From assembly GCF_009866805.1 (NCBI RefSeq), contig NZ_SIZW01000039.1, forward strand, positions 791,935 through 855,934: a stretch of DNA of 64,000 nt. The letters are read 5' to 3'. Made by a program: the position numbers and the translations under genes. This document shows, piece after piece, positions 28,240 through 40,553 of the stretch (position 1 is the stretch's first letter; each line of letters starts with the position of its first letter). The stretch is from Schauerella aestuarii. GTDB lineage: Bacteria; Pseudomonadota; Gammaproteobacteria; Burkholderiales; Burkholderiaceae_B. The notes under the pieces are model-generated. The model ran no database searches. It saw only the letters and a list, made by a program, of their open reading frames with translations, and was not told the DNA's origin.

Positions 28240-29208
28240 ATGACATCGGAGTTCGACCTCATCGCGCGCTGCTTTGCGCGCCCGGCGCCGGATGGCATGC
28301 TGGGCGTGGGCGACGATTGCGCGCTCTTTGCCGTGCCCCACGGCAAGCATGTCGCCACCAGCACCGATCTGTTGCTTGCAGGTAGGCACTTCTTCCCGGA
28401 CGTCGATCCGTACGCACTGGGTCACAAATCGCTGGCCGTCAATCTTTCCGATCTTGCCGCCATGGGGGCTCAACCCATTGGCTGTCTGCTGGGATTGGCA
28501 TTGCCCAATGTCGATCTGCCCTGGGTGGAAGCGTTCGCGCGCGGGTTTCATGCCCTGTGCGATACGCACGGCTGTCCGTTGATCGGGGGCGACACCACGC
28601 GTGCGGCCGACGGCCATGTTGCCATCAGCGTGACGGTGTTCGGTGCCGTGGATGCGCAGCGCGCATTGAAGCGCTCCGGTGCCCGCGTGGGTGACGACGT
28701 ATGGGTGAGCGGCACGCTTGGCGCCGCCGACGCGGCTTACCGCCTGCTTTCGGGTCAATGGGCCCGAGATGACGCGCTGCTGGCGGCTTGCCGGCCCGCG
28801 CTGGAACGGCCCGAACCGCAGGTTGCACTCGGGATGGGGTTGGCGGGCATCGCGCACGCCGCCATCGATATTTCCGATGGGTTGTTGCAAGATCTGGGGC
28901 ATATCCTCGCGGCCAGCCAGGTCGGTGCCACCCTGCAGGAAGCCGACTTACCCGTGGACGATGCGCTTGCTGCCTTGCCTGCCGCTCAAGCGCGCGGCTG
29001 TGTGCTGGGCGGTGGCGACGTCTACCAATTGTGCGTGACGGCCGACCCGGCCGATCGCGATCGCATCATTCAATCCGCCCGCAGCATCGGCGTTCGCATC
29101 ACCCGCGTGGGCACCATCGTGTCCCAGCGTGGTCTGCGCGTGCTCGATACTGCCGGCCAGCCGATCGGCGATCTGCCGGGCGGCTTCGATCACTTCGCCT
29201 CGACATGA
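28240..29208 (+). CDS. thiL: thiamine-monophosphate kinase
   Basis: 322 residues. GVGDDCALFAVPHGKHVATSTDLLLAGRHFFPDVDPYALGHKSLAVNLSDLAAMGAQP holds the ATP and Mg-binding motifs (DD, STD, NLSD-MGA), GGDTTRA is the second metal site and AIDISDGLLQDLGHI the C-terminal signature. It phosphorylates TMP to thiamine diphosphate. ATG at 28240 preceded by GAGG. Overlaps pgpA by four bases. Confidence 0.95.
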   Translation: MTSEFDLIARCFARPAPDGMLGVGDDCALFAVPHGKHVATSTDLLLAGRHFFPDVDPYALGHKSLAVNLSDLAAMGAQPIGCLLGLALPNVDLPWVEAFARGFHALCDTHGCPLIGGDTTRAADGHVAISVTVFGAVDAQRALKRSGARVGDDVWVSGTLGAADAAYRLLSGQWARDDALLAACRPALERPEPQVALGMGLAGIAHAAIDISDGLLQDLGHILAASQVGATLQEADLPVDDALAALPAAQARGCVLGGGDVYQLCVTADPADRDRIIQSARSIGVRITRVGTIVSQRGLRVLDTAGQPIGDLPGGFDHFAST

Positions 29209-29753
29209 CCCCCTCACCCTCATCCGATCCGGCCACCAGTTCGATGGCCGAGCGCATGCGCGTCGTTTATCCCAGCCTGTCCTGGATCTGCGCGCGTCCG
29301 CACCGCCTGATCGCCTTCGGCTTCGGCAGTGGGCTTCTGCGGCCGATGTCAGGCACCTGGGGCACGCTGCTCGCCTGGCTGATGTGGATTGCAGTGGAGA
29401 ATTGGCTCCCGTCGGACCTGTATGTAGGCCTATTTCTTGCTTTGGCGTTTGCATATGGATGTTGGGCATGCCTGAAGGTATGCCGCGAACTCGACACTCC
29501 GGATCATCTGGGGATGGTCTGGGATGAGATGATCGCAATGTGGCTGGTGTTGTGGCTGACACCGTCGGATTGGATTTCTCAGATTGCGGCGTTCGTGCTT
29601 TTTCGCGTGTTCGACATTCTCAAACCCCAACCGATCAAGTACTGCGATGCGCACGTCAAAGGCGGGCTGGGGGTCATGGTGGACGACATTTTGGCCGCGT
29701 GCTATGCCTTGCTGGTGATCGCCGCGGCGGTGCGCTTGGGAGTTTTGGGATGA
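29205..29753 (+). CDS. pgpA: phosphatidylglycerophosphatase A
   Basis: 182 residues. GFGSGLLRPMSGTWGTLLAWLMW is the PgpA N-terminal signature, DHLGMVWDEMIAMWLVLWL the acidic catalytic motif (VWDE), and FRVFDILKPQPIKYCDAHVKGGLGVMVDDILAACYA the C-terminal motif; several membrane helices. It dephosphorylates phosphatidylglycerophosphate in the inner membrane. The start overlaps the thiL stop (ATGA), and its stop overlaps pncC, so thiL-pgpA-pncC are translationally linked. Confidence 0.94.
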   Translation: MTPSPSSDPATSSMAERMRVVYPSLSWICARPHRLIAFGFGSGLLRPMSGTWGTLLAWLMWIAVENWLPSDLYVGLFLALAFAYGCWACLKVCRELDTPDHLGMVWDEMIAMWLVLWLTPSDWISQIAAFVLFRVFDILKPQPIKYCDAHVKGGLGVMVDDILAACYALLVIAAAVRLGVLG

Positions 29754-30319
29754 TGAACGAGACCGTATTGAATACGCCGGCGCTGGAAGAAGATGTGGTG
29801 GCGCTGGCCGAGCAGTTGGGCCAGGACCTGCAGCGCCAGGGGTGGCTCGTGGGTGTGGCCGAGTCGTGCACGGGTGGCCTGTTGGGCGCCACGATCACCA
29901 GCGTGGCCGGTTCGAGCGCCTGGTTCGACCGCGGGTTCATTACGTACAGCAATGATGCCAAGATCGAAAACCTGGAAGTTTCACCCGAGACGCTCGAGCG
30001 TCACGGTGCGGTAAGCGAACCAGTGGCGATCGAAATGGCGAGCGGTGTGTTGCTGGGGGCGCCGGACGCCCATGTGGCGGTGTCCATCACCGGTATCGCA
30101 GGCCCCGACGGCGGTACGCCCGGCAAGCCGGTGGGCATGGTGTGCTTCGGCTTCGCGGTGCGCGCCGGTGACGGCATCACCACCCGGGCGGCAACGCGCG
30201 TATTTCCGGGTAATCGCGCCGAGATTCGTCTGGCCGCAGTCGGCGCTGCGTTGCGCGGGCTGCTGGAATCGATCGATGCCCGTGTGACGGATGTTCGCGC
30301 CACGCCGGTCATTGCCTGA
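29750..30319 (+). CDS. pncC: nicotinamide-nucleotide amidohydrolase (CinA C-terminal family)
   Basis: 189 residues, the stand-alone CinA_C length. GVAESCTGGLLGATITSVAGSSAWFDRGFITYSNDAKIENLEV carries the catalytic SCTGG serine and Tyr/Lys region; VAVSITGIAGPDGGTPGKPVGMVCFG completes it. It deamidates NMN to nicotinic acid mononucleotide. Two consecutive ATGs exist (29750, 29753); the first overlaps the pgpA stop and is preceded by GGGAG. Confidence 0.93.
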   Translation: MMNETVLNTPALEEDVVALAEQLGQDLQRQGWLVGVAESCTGGLLGATITSVAGSSAWFDRGFITYSNDAKIENLEVSPETLERHGAVSEPVAIEMASGVLLGAPDAHVAVSITGIAGPDGGTPGKPVGMVCFGFAVRAGDGITTRAATRVFPGNRAEIRLAAVGAALRGLLESIDARVTDVRATPVIA

Positions 30320-30356
30320 ACGACCAAACGTGCGATCGCATCACGCGATTGCGTTG

Positions 30357-30406
30357 AAAAGCCCTCTCTGCCGACGCCGTGGCGTCGTTTACAGGAGGGC
30401 TTTTTT
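30357..30406 (+). terminator. intrinsic terminator after pncC
   Basis: AAAAGCCCTC (30357-30366) pairs with GAGGGCTTTT; an inner stem CGACGCC/GGCGTCG and a T6 run make a strong terminator for the ribBA-pncC run. Confidence 0.85.
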
Positions 30407-30500
30407 ACGTCCAGGCTCGATGACGATGTTGGGTTCAGCCTGATGTCGAGGAAAGTCATGCCTGATGCGAATCACCTCAGGCCGCTCATTCTCATCGACG

Positions 30501-31337
30501 TCACGCCTGCTGCTGAACGTCCCGTACGGCGTTGATCTGATCGCGCAGCGACTTGGCCGCACGAGCGGCTGCCTCGCGCCAATCGTCGCCGCCGCTCGCA
30601 TACAGAATCGCGCGCGACGAGTTCACCAGCATGCCGGTGCCGGCGGCATTGCAGCCGCTTTGTACGGTGGCGCGAACGTCGCCGCCCTGGGCGCCGATGC
30701 CGGGGACCAGCAACGGCATGGCCTCGCCGATACGGGCACGTACAGCCGCCAGTTCATTGGGGAACGTGGCGCCCACGACCAGACCGCATTGTTCGTGACG
30801 ATTCCATTTGTCCGCGACCAGACCGGCCACGTGCAGGTAGAGCGGATCGCCGTTTTCCATCTTCAGAAACTGCAGATCCGAGCCGCCTGGATTGGACGTG
30901 CGGCACAGGATGAAAATGCCACGGTCGCGCCACGCCAGATAAGGCTCCACCGAGTCGTAGCCCAGATACGGGCTGACGGTGACCGCATGCGCGCCGTAGC
31001 GCTCGAAAGCTTCGCGGGCGTACTGCTCGGCGGTGGTGCCGATGTCGCCACGCTTGGCGTCCAGCACGATCGAAAGCGTGGGGTGTTTGGCGCGGATGTG
31101 CGCGCACACGGCTTCAAGCTGCGCCTCGGCGTGATGAGCGGCGAAGTACGCGATCTGCGGCTTGAAGCTGCAGGCGTATGGCGCGGTCGCATCGACGATA
31201 TCGCGGCAGAACGTGAAGATCGCATCGGGATCGTCCTGCAGTTCGGCAGGCAAGCGGGCCAGATCGGGATCCAGTCCCACCTGCAGGAGCGAACCGGTGG
31301 ATGACCAAGCCTGGTCGAGGAGTGACTTGAAGTTCAT
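30501..31337 (-). CDS. pyrF: orotidine-5'-phosphate decarboxylase (type 2)
   Basis: 278 residues, the longer type 2 form. [38 protein letters not shown] (catalytic Asp/Lys at 93-98), [26 protein letters not shown] and [10 protein letters not shown] are all present. It makes UMP from OMP. The ATG at 31337 gives the conserved FKSLLDQA start; an upstream in-frame start would reach into the ndh gene. Follows ndh by 13 bases on the same strand. Confidence 0.95.
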   Translation of the reverse strand: MNFKSLLDQAWSSTGSLLQVGLDPDLARLPAELQDDPDAIFTFCRDIVDATAPYACSFKPQIAYFAAHHAEAQLEAVCAHIRAKHPTLSIVLDAKRGDIGTTAEQYAREAFERYGAHAVTVSPYLGYDSVEPYLAWRDRGIFILCRTSNPGGSDLQFLKMENGDPLYLHVAGLVADKWNRHEQCGLVVGATFPNELAAVRARIGEAMPLLVPGIGAQGGDVRATVQSGCNAAGTGMLVNSSRAILYASGGDDWREAAARAAKSLRDQINAVRDVQQQA

Positions 31338-31350
31338 GGGGATAAGAGAA

Positions 31351-32694
31351 TCAGTGCAGTTTGACGCGCGGACGGGTGCGACGCATGAGCAATCGGGCCA
31401 CCGCCAGGGTGGCTGTGCGTGACACACCCAGCACCGCTTTGTGGTGCATGAGGTGCAGGCTCATATACATCAGGCGTGCCAGTGTACCGCTCACGAAGAG
31501 GCCCCGGCCCGAGAGCTTGCCCATCAGGCTGCCCACGCCGGCACTGCTGCCCAATGACACCAGCGAGCCGTGATCGCGATAGACGTAGGTGGCGGACGAC
31601 GACGCGCGGCCCTTCAGGCGATCGCTGATGCGGGTGGCGAGGTAGTCGGCCTGCTGGTGCGCGGCCTGGGCGCGTGCCGGCACCGATTTGCCGTCTTTCC
31701 AGGGCGCGGCGGAGCAGTCGCCGATGGCGTACACATTGGGGTCGGCGGTTTGCAATGTGCCGTCCACTTCGAGTTGGCCGATGCGGTTCAGCGGCAGGTC
31801 GAGCGTCTTCAACAATGCGGGTCCGGCGATGCCGGCGGCCCACAGGCACATCTGGGCCTCGAAGGTGCGGCCGTCGGACACGTTGACGTAGTCGTGGCCC
31901 ACCTCGGACACCTTGGCACCGGTTTCGATCTGCACGTTCATCGATTGCAGACGTTCGGTGGCGGCGGCCGAGATGCGTTCGGGAAGGGCTGCCAATACGC
32001 GCGGCGCGCCTTCGATCAATGTGATCGCCAGATCGCGCGACGGCTTGAAGTGCGGCAGGCCGTAGGCGCTGATGACATGGCTGGCTTCGTGCAGCTCGGC
32101 TGCCAGCTCGACGCCGGTGGCACCACCGCCCACGATCACCACGTTCAGTCGGGCATCGGGGGAGGTGGCCTTGGCCTGATCGATCTGCACCATCTGCTTG
32201 AGCATGGTGAGCCGGAAGTGTTCGGCGCCATCGATGGTGTCCAGCGTGAGTGCGTGTTCGGTGGCGCCGGCTGTGCCGAAAAAGTTCGACGTGCTGCCGA
32301 TCGCCAACACCAGTATCTCGTAGCCGATGCGCCGCTCCGGCACGACCTCGACGCCGTTGGCATCGCACACCGGGGCCACCGTGATGGTGCGCGCCGCGCG
32401 GTCGATGTCGGTCACGCCACCGAGCACGAACCCGAAGTGCGACAAGGCACCCATCATCAGATAGGACAGGCCTTCCTGATGGATATCGAGCGTGCCCGCG
32501 GCCGCTTCGTGCAACGAGGGCTTCCACACGTGGAAGGGGCGCGCATCGACCAGCGTGACGGCTTCGCGGCCGTGCTTGCGGCCGAGCGTTGCGGCGAGTT
32601 CGAGGCCGCCCGCACCGCCGCCGATAATGACGACTTTGCGTGGGGAGGAGGGTCGGACGGCGTCCGGGCTGGCGGGAAGTGACACATCATTCAT
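31351..32694 (-). CDS. ndh: type II NADH:quinone oxidoreductase
   Basis: 447 residues. Two Rossmann motifs, [21 protein letters not shown] (about 20-40, FAD) and [20 protein letters not shown] (NADH), the NDH-2 sequence [15 protein letters not shown] and the C-terminal [34 protein letters not shown]-terminal amphipathic part ([39 protein letters not shown]) likely anchors it to the membrane. It oxidises NADH without proton pumping. ATG at 32694. Confidence 0.93.
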   Translation of the reverse strand: MNDVSLPASPDAVRPSSPRKVVIIGGGAGGLELAATLGRKHGREAVTLVDARPFHVWKPSLHEAAAGTLDIHQEGLSYLMMGALSHFGFVLGGVTDIDRAARTITVAPVCDANGVEVVPERRIGYEILVLAIGSTSNFFGTAGATEHALTLDTIDGAEHFRLTMLKQMVQIDQAKATSPDARLNVVIVGGGATGVELAAELHEASHVISAYGLPHFKPSRDLAITLIEGAPRVLAALPERISAAATERLQSMNVQIETGAKVSEVGHDYVNVSDGRTFEAQMCLWAAGIAGPALLKTLDLPLNRIGQLEVDGTLQTADPNVYAIGDCSAAPWKDGKSVPARAQAAHQQADYLATRISDRLKGRASSSATYVYRDHGSLVSLGSSAGVGSLMGKLSGRGLFVSGTLARLMYMSLHLMHHKAVLGVSRTATLAVARLLMRRTRPRVKLH

Positions 32695-32845
32695 AGGGAC
32701 AAGTATAAACGGCCCCGTGCTTGAAGCGTCCATCGCGTGGACGAACGTACTTGCCCTGCCGACGTCCGCTTCGGTCACTCGATCAAGGCAGGCATAGGGA
32801 AAGTGCCGGCGCCAACAAGCAGGCGCGGAGCCGAAAACAGGACGT

Positions 32846-33241
32846 TCAGCCCCAAAACCGCAGATACGCGACCATCGCCCAGGTGGCTCCCGCAAAGATC
32901 AGCGTGATCATCACCGCAGCAGATCCCAAATCCTTGGCGCGGCCGATCAGCGGGTGCGGCTCGAGCGATACCGCATCGGCGACTGTTTCGATGGCAGAGT
33001 TGAGCAGTTCGACCACCAGCACGACGAGCACCACGGCAATCAGCAGCAGCACTTCGTAGGGGTGGCGGCCGAGCCAGAACGCCGTGGGGATCATGATCAC
33101 CGCCAGACCGAACTCCTGACGAAAAGACGCTTCGTGCGTGAGCGCCGCCTGCATGCCTTGCACGGCGTAGCGCAAGGCGTTGAAGAGCCGGCCCAGGCCA
33201 CGTTTGCTCTTGAAGGGAGAGGGGTGGGGCGTATCTGACAT
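32846..33241 (-). CDS. dgkA: diacylglycerol kinase
   Basis: 131 residues with three membrane helices. RLFNALRYAVQGMQAALTHEASFRQEFGLA and VELLNSAIETVADAVSLEPHPLIGRAKDLGSAAVMI hold the DgkA active-site residues (E in EASFRQE, ELLNSAIE, KD.GSAAV). It recycles diacylglycerol from membrane-derived glycan synthesis to phosphatidic acid. The ATG at 33241 lies 14 bases after cobW-like gene end; both are probably on one transcript. Confidence 0.94.
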   Translation of the reverse strand: MSDTPHPSPFKSKRGLGRLFNALRYAVQGMQAALTHEASFRQEFGLAVIMIPTAFWLGRHPYEVLLLIAVVLVVLVVELLNSAIETVADAVSLEPHPLIGRAKDLGSAAVMITLIFAGATWAMVAYLRFWG

Positions 33242-33255
33242 CGAGGGTCCGGTGA

Positions 33256-34290
33256 TCAAGTGGGGCGCGTAAGCACCGCTTGCGCCTGGGCGACGTCTTC
33301 TTCCGACATCGCCTGCGCGATGATCACGATAGTACCCAATTGGTCGCCCGCAGCGGCGGTATCGATGGGGTCCGGCGGGCTGAACAGATGACGCACGCCA
33401 TGAATGGCGTAGGTTTGCCCGTCGCTCATTGGCAAGAGCGCCTTGACGCGCAGGAGGTTCTCGCCGAAGTGGGTTTGCAGATGCTTGACCCAGGCTGCGT
33501 AGGCAGGCCAGGTGACGGGAGCCTCGACCCGGCACACGTACGACGCAATGCCATAGCGCAGCACATGGCCCAGTCGCGTCAGTGCGAGCGGGACGGCAGG
33601 CGAGAACGTTGACGTGCGATCGTTCGCGGCGGGACCTGCCGACACCGGCGCCGTCCGATGCAATCCGTCGAAGAGCACGGCTTCGCCTTCGCAGGCGTGC
33701 GCCGTCGCAGTCACGATCGGCGCCATCGGATTGCGCGCCCGCAGCGCTTCGCGCAAGGCGTGCACCGCGGGGTCGGGCGTCACATCCGTTTTCGTGATGA
33801 TCAGCTTGTCGGCCACGGCCGCCTGCGTGGCGGCCTCGCGATAATCGTCCAGCGTGCGCAGCCCATGGATGCCGTCGACCGTGGTGATCGCGCCGCCAAA
33901 CCGGTAATGGCGCGCCACGGACGGATCGCCAGCCAACGTGTTGATCAGCGGCGCGGGATCGGCCAAGCCGGACGTCTCGACCACCACACGCGCAAACGCG
34001 GGCACGTCGCCGCGCAGGCGCCGGTAATACAGCGACTCGAGGCTATCCTGCAGCGCGCTATTGGTGGCACAGCACAGGCAGCCGGAATCCAGCAGCACCA
34101 CGTCGTCGTCATTGGACGACGCGACCAGCCGATGGTCCAGGCCCACTTGGCCGAACTCATTGATGATGACGGCCGTATCGGCAAACGCGGCGCTGCGCAC
34201 GAGCCGGCTGAGCAGCGTGGTCTTGCCGCTGCCCAGAAAGCCCGTCAGCAGATAGACGGGCAACGGCGCCTGGGGTGCCGTTGGCTTCAA
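33256..34290 (-). CDS. COG0523 (CobW/ZNG1-like) metal-chaperone GTPase
   Basis: 344 residues. PVYLLTGFLGSGKTTLLSRL (P-loop, 17-25), INEFGQVGLDHRL, DSGCLCCATNSAL (the CxCC metal-binding motif, C71, C73, C74), VVVETSGLADPAPLI, and NKxD-type TKTD (IITKTDVTPD). Such GTPases deliver Zn, Co or other metals to client metalloenzymes. The gene overlaps the cysteine-hydrolase gene by four bases and lies in a run with a cyclic amidohydrolase, which belongs to a family that needs one or two metal ions. The amidohydrolase is therefore a plausible client (inference). Confidence 0.9.
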   Translation of the reverse strand: MKPTAPQAPLPVYLLTGFLGSGKTTLLSRLVRSAAFADTAVIINEFGQVGLDHRLVASSNDDDVVLLDSGCLCCATNSALQDSLESLYYRRLRGDVPAFARVVVETSGLADPAPLINTLAGDPSVARHYRFGGAITTVDGIHGLRTLDDYREAATQAAVADKLIITKTDVTPDPAVHALREALRARNPMAPIVTATAHACEGEAVLFDGLHRTAPVSAGPAANDRTSTFSPAVPLALTRLGHVLRYGIASYVCRVEAPVTWPAYAAWVKHLQTHFGENLLRVKALLPMSDGQTYAIHGVRHLFSPPDPIDTAAAGDQLGTIVIIAQAMSEEDVAQAQAVLTRPT

Positions 34291-35012
34291 GCCTGCTCCG
34301 CAACCGGGGCCGGCAGACCTTTCAGATAATCGGCCACTTCAATCGACGGGATCACGTCGGCATATTTGCAGTTCAAGTCGAACATATTGACGGCATGGCT
34401 GGCCTGGAACCGGTCGAACGCCGCTTCTTCGGGAATGATCACCTTGAAGTTGTACGAGTACGCGTCCACGGCCGTGGCGCGCAAGCAGCCCGACGACGTG
34501 CAGCCCACGAGAATCAGCGTATCCACATCGAAGAAATTGAGGTGGCTCATGAAGATCGTGCCGAAGAAGCACGACGGCTTCTGCTTCGAGATCCGAATGT
34601 CTTGCGGGCGCGGGGCCAGCGGCTCGACGGTTTGCGTGGCGTGCGTATTGGCCACTACCGTTTTTTCACCGCCGCGGTGGTTCTTGCCCACTTGCACGCC
34701 GCTGTCCATCAAGTCGGGACGACGGCCGCTTTCGGTATAGAACACGGGGATATTCTTTTCGCGCGCAAGTTCGAGCAGCGGCACCATGTGCGCCACGGCA
34801 TCCCAGGCTTCGCGGCCGCAATGCGTGCGGTATTGCTTCAGGCCTTCGAGAATATCCTCGGGCGTATCGCCGCAGAAGTTGTACTGCACGTCGATGATGA
34901 ATAGTGCCGGGCGTTTGCCGAAACCGCCGCGTTTGCCGTAGCCGGCTACCTTCAATACTTCCTGGTCGCGTTCGGTAAGAAAGTCGTCCCAGATTCGTTT
35001 GGTGTCGCTCAT
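34287..35012 (-). CDS. isochorismatase-like cysteine hydrolase (N-carbamoylsarcosine amidase type)
   Basis: 241 residues. The triad is readable: Asp41 (FIIDVQYNF), Lys145 (SKQKPSCFFGT) and Cys176 (GCTSSGCLRATA), with the cis-peptide VGCT region. The length and the extended N-terminus (IWDDFLTERDQEVLKVAGYGKRGGFGKRPAL) match N-carbamoylsarcosine amidase / maleamate or ureidoacrylate amidohydrolase-like enzymes rather than true isochorismatases. Next to a hydantoinase-like gene, hydrolysis of an N-carbamoyl or amide product is likely. Followed by the overlapping metallochaperone gene. Confidence 0.86.
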   Translation of the reverse strand: MSDTKRIWDDFLTERDQEVLKVAGYGKRGGFGKRPALFIIDVQYNFCGDTPEDILEGLKQYRTHCGREAWDAVAHMVPLLELAREKNIPVFYTESGRRPDLMDSGVQVGKNHRGGEKTVVANTHATQTVEPLAPRPQDIRISKQKPSCFFGTIFMSHLNFFDVDTLILVGCTSSGCLRATAVDAYSYNFKVIIPEEAAFDRFQASHAVNMFDLNCKYADVIPSIEVADYLKGLPAPVAEQA

Positions 35013-35209
35013 GGCGTCGAGGGTCCTGTAGAGAGTGTCTTGAAATGCAAAAGCGTGAAGCGATGGCGCCGAGTTGGATGCATCGCTGTCGTTCGTTTAT
35101 TCACATTCGCGATGCGAGTGCGTACGTGCGTTGTCGGGCGTTTTCGTATGAGGCACCGGATTGCCTGCGATCAGTGTGACGCGGGCCCGGCACCTCGGTC
35201 GTGCAACCT

Positions 35210-36574
35210 TCACAGGCGCCGGACGTAGCGGCCGGACGGATTGGTGCGCGCGTCGTCGGTAATGCGACCGTCCTGCGCCACAGTGCGGCCGCGCACCAGC
35301 GTGCGCACGGGCCAGCCCTTGAGCGTCATGCCTTCGTACGGCGAATAGTCGGCGTGCGACTCCAGCGTGGCCGGATCCACCGTGCGCTCGAGCTCGGGAT
35401 CCACGATCAGCAGGTCGGCGTCCTTGCCGATTTCGATGCTGCCCTTGGACGGCAGGTTGTAGATGCGCGCGGCGTTGGTGGCGGCGAGTTCCATCAGGCG
35501 GATGAGGGGCACGCCGCGGCGGTGGTAGCCTTCGTGCAGCAGGATCGGCAAGATCATGCCGGTGCCCGGAAAGCCGTTGCTGGCGGCCCAGATATCGTGG
35601 TCCTTGGTGGCGCGTTTGCGCGGCACGTGATCCGAACCGATGGTGGTGATAGCGCCATCGCGCACGCCTTCCCACATGGCTTCCACGTCGTCCTGGCCGC
35701 GCACGGGCGGATTGACCTTGGCGTAGGGGCCGGCCGGCGACTCGTCGTTCAAGAACAGATAATGCGGGCAGCTTTCCACATAGATCGGCGGGCCTTCGGC
35801 GCGCAGGCGGTGGCGGCGCACTTCGTCCAGCGCTTCGCGGCAGCTCAGATGCACGATGTTGACGGGGGTATTCGTCTTGGAGGCGAAGTAGCACACGCGG
35901 TGCACGTTCTCGGCCTCCAGGAAATCCGGACTTTGTTCGTTCCAGGCTTTCAAATCGTCGCGGCCGGCGGCGCGCAGCGGGTCGCGAAGCACCGGAATGA
36001 CTTCGACGTTTTCGCAGTGCACACCGAGTACCGCGCCGGGAATGGCGGCCGTGGCCTGCAAGGCCGAGTAGAGCAGGCCGTCGTCGATATCGGTAAAGCC
36101 TTTCGACAAGCCGGCCGCGCCCTTGTACATCATGTAAAGCTTGTAGGACGACACGCCAAAGCCGTGCGAAATCTCGTCCAGCGTTTCCACATGCAGATTG
36201 CTCGTGATGCCGAAGTGAAACCCGAAATCGATGCAGCTTTGCCGCTCGGCGCGCTCGCGCGTGGGTTCGAACGACTCGCGGATATCTTTCGAGCGATGGA
36301 ACGACAGCACGGTGGTGGTGCCGCCGAGCGCCGCGTTGCGCGACTCGGTTTCGAAGTCGGTTTCGGGCGAGCCGAAACCGAAATGCACATGCGGGTCGAT
36401 CACGCCGGGCAGCACCCACAGGCCCTTGCAGTCGATCGTCTCCGTGGCCGTCAAGTCGGCGTCGGGCCCCGCGATGATGGCGATGCGGCCGTCCTTCACG
36501 CCAATCTGGCCTTCGGTGAGGCCTTGTTGCGGCAGCAGGATGCGGGCATGGGTAAGCAGAAGATCAAGCGTCAT
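35210..36574 (-). CDS. dihydropyrimidinase/allantoinase-like cyclic amidohydrolase
   Basis: 454 residues. VLPGVIDPHVHFGFG (His62, His64), SSYKLYMMYKG (Lys145, the carbamylated lysine), GVHCEN, VHLSCREALD and TIGSDHVPRKRATKD (metal Asp) are the metal ligands of the dihydroorotase/hydantoinase/allantoinase superfamily. It opens a cyclic amide; the ring is not determined. With the downstream N-carbamoyl-type cysteine hydrolase (197-base gap) it could form a two-step route: ring opening, then decarbamoylation. Lies 61 bases after the aconitase paralogue. Confidence 0.87.
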   Translation of the reverse strand: MTLDLLLTHARILLPQQGLTEGQIGVKDGRIAIIAGPDADLTATETIDCKGLWVLPGVIDPHVHFGFGSPETDFETESRNAALGGTTTVLSFHRSKDIRESFEPTRERAERQSCIDFGFHFGITSNLHVETLDEISHGFGVSSYKLYMMYKGAAGLSKGFTDIDDGLLYSALQATAAIPGAVLGVHCENVEVIPVLRDPLRAAGRDDLKAWNEQSPDFLEAENVHRVCYFASKTNTPVNIVHLSCREALDEVRRHRLRAEGPPIYVESCPHYLFLNDESPAGPYAKVNPPVRGQDDVEAMWEGVRDGAITTIGSDHVPRKRATKDHDIWAASNGFPGTGMILPILLHEGYHRRGVPLIRLMELAATNAARIYNLPSKGSIEIGKDADLLIVDPELERTVDPATLESHADYSPYEGMTLKGWPVRTLVRGRTVAQDGRITDDARTNPSGRYVRRL

Positions 36575-36635
36575 GGCGTGGCGGTGGTGTGGACGTTCGT
36601 GGAGGTGAGGTGAGCAAGGCGGACGATGTGAGGCA

Positions 36636-39419
<2,784 letters not shown>

Positions 39420-39429
39420 TAGATGACCT

Positions 39430-39463
39430 ATCTTATGCGCGCTACCGTTTTAGTGTCAACACT
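39430..39463 (-). promoter_or_regulatory. aconitase-paralogue promoter with overlapping operator
   Basis: On the minus strand TTGACA (39454-39459) and TAAGAT (39430-39435) are 18 bases apart. The -35 lies in AGTGT-TG-ACACT (39452-39463), a perfect inverted repeat. Transcription would begin near 39423, only about four bases before the ATG. The remaining part of the 365-base intergenic region (39464-39744) shows no gene. Confidence 0.6.
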
Positions 39464-39741
39464 TTGGCATTTCGGACGCCAAGCTGGTTTGGTGTTGAGG
39501 CAGTGGATGAGCATGGCATGCTGGCGCCACCGCTTGGCTCGACAGGGGCTGACAGGCAAGAGACTATGATTCCTAGGGGAAACCCTAGTGCGTTGATATT
39601 AAGGGAAGTGTAAGGCGCTCACGGCGTACCGGTATGGATCGCTGTCGTGGTTTTATGACCGAATCAACCCTTTGCCGTCGAGGGTGCCCAGAAGAGGTAT
39701 GGCTGCATGGTTTGACATCTACCGACATCAAAAAATTCTAA

Positions 39742-39773
39742 AGAGTTGACACTTTAACAATCAGTTTGATAAT
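39742..39773 (+). promoter_or_regulatory. gntR promoter with the same box
   Basis: TTGACA (39746-39751), 16-base spacer, GATAAT (39768-39773) is a near-consensus sigma70 promoter. Its -35 is embedded in AGAGTTGACACT, matching 11 of 12 positions of the box at the aconitase promoter. The expected transcript start (about 39780) lies five bases before the ATG at 39785. Confidence 0.65.
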
Positions 39774-39784
39774 CTGGCGACATC

Positions 39785-40495
39785 ATGAGTGACACCCGCC
39801 CGATTACCACCAGCCTTGAAGACACTACCGGCCCCTTGGCCGACGCGGTGTTTGCACACATGCTCGAGTGGATCTATCAAGGGCGCCTGTCGCCCGACAG
39901 CGTGATCAACGAAGTGGCGATTGCGCAGGAATTCGGCGTCAGCCGCGGACCCGTCCGTGAAGCCGTGCGCCGCCTGCAAGGCATTCAGCTGGTGACCCGC
40001 GAGCCGTACGTGAAGGCGCGCGTAGCGTCGATGTCGGCCGAATCCGCCATCGAGCTTTTTCAGATGCGCATGGCGCTCGAAGGGGTGGCATGCCAGTTGG
40101 CCACCCGCCGCATGTCGGACGACGAAATCGCGCTGTTGATCATGGAGCTCGAGCAGGATCGTCAGCGCCAGGTCGAAGCCGATGCGGGTGCGACCAAAGC
40201 GCCACGCGTATTCGACTTTCATGAGCGCATCGTGCGCGCCAGCGGCAATAGCCGCATCGTGAATGCGCTGTGCGGCGATCTCTATCACCTGTTGCGCGTC
40301 TACCGCCGTCATTCGGGCACCGTGCTCGAACGCAAGCACGACGCGTATGCCGAGCATTGGCAAATTTTGCGCGCCATGAAATCGCGCGATGCCGAACTCG
40401 CCGAATCGCTGATGCGCTCGCATATCGAGCGCGCAGCCCAACATCTCTTCGAGCATCTTGGCGACACGCCAATGTCGGCCAACGCATCGAAATAA
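39785..40495 (+). CDS. GntR-family regulator, FCD (FadR-like) type
   Basis: 236 residues. Winged helix: AVFAHMLEWIYQGRLSPDSVINEVAIAQEFGVSRGPVREAVRRLQGIQLVTREPYVKARV. The C-terminal all-helical FCD domain (ELFQMRMALEGVACQLATRR, FDFHERIVRASGNSRIV, HWQILRAMKSRDAELAESLMRSHIERA) has the His residues that bind metal and carboxylate effectors. It probably represses both its own promoter and that of the aconitase paralogue through the shared box. The ATG has almost no leader and no Shine-Dalgarno sequence. Confidence 0.9.
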   Translation: MSDTRPITTSLEDTTGPLADAVFAHMLEWIYQGRLSPDSVINEVAIAQEFGVSRGPVREAVRRLQGIQLVTREPYVKARVASMSAESAIELFQMRMALEGVACQLATRRMSDDEIALLIMELEQDRQRQVEADAGATKAPRVFDFHERIVRASGNSRIVNALCGDLYHLLRVYRRHSGTVLERKHDAYAEHWQILRAMKSRDAELAESLMRSHIERAAQHLFEHLGDTPMSANASK

Positions 40496-40553
40496 CGATT
40501 CGCGCGGCGCGCTGCCCTGCGCCTGCGCACTTTCTTTCTTCTGGAGCACCTGT

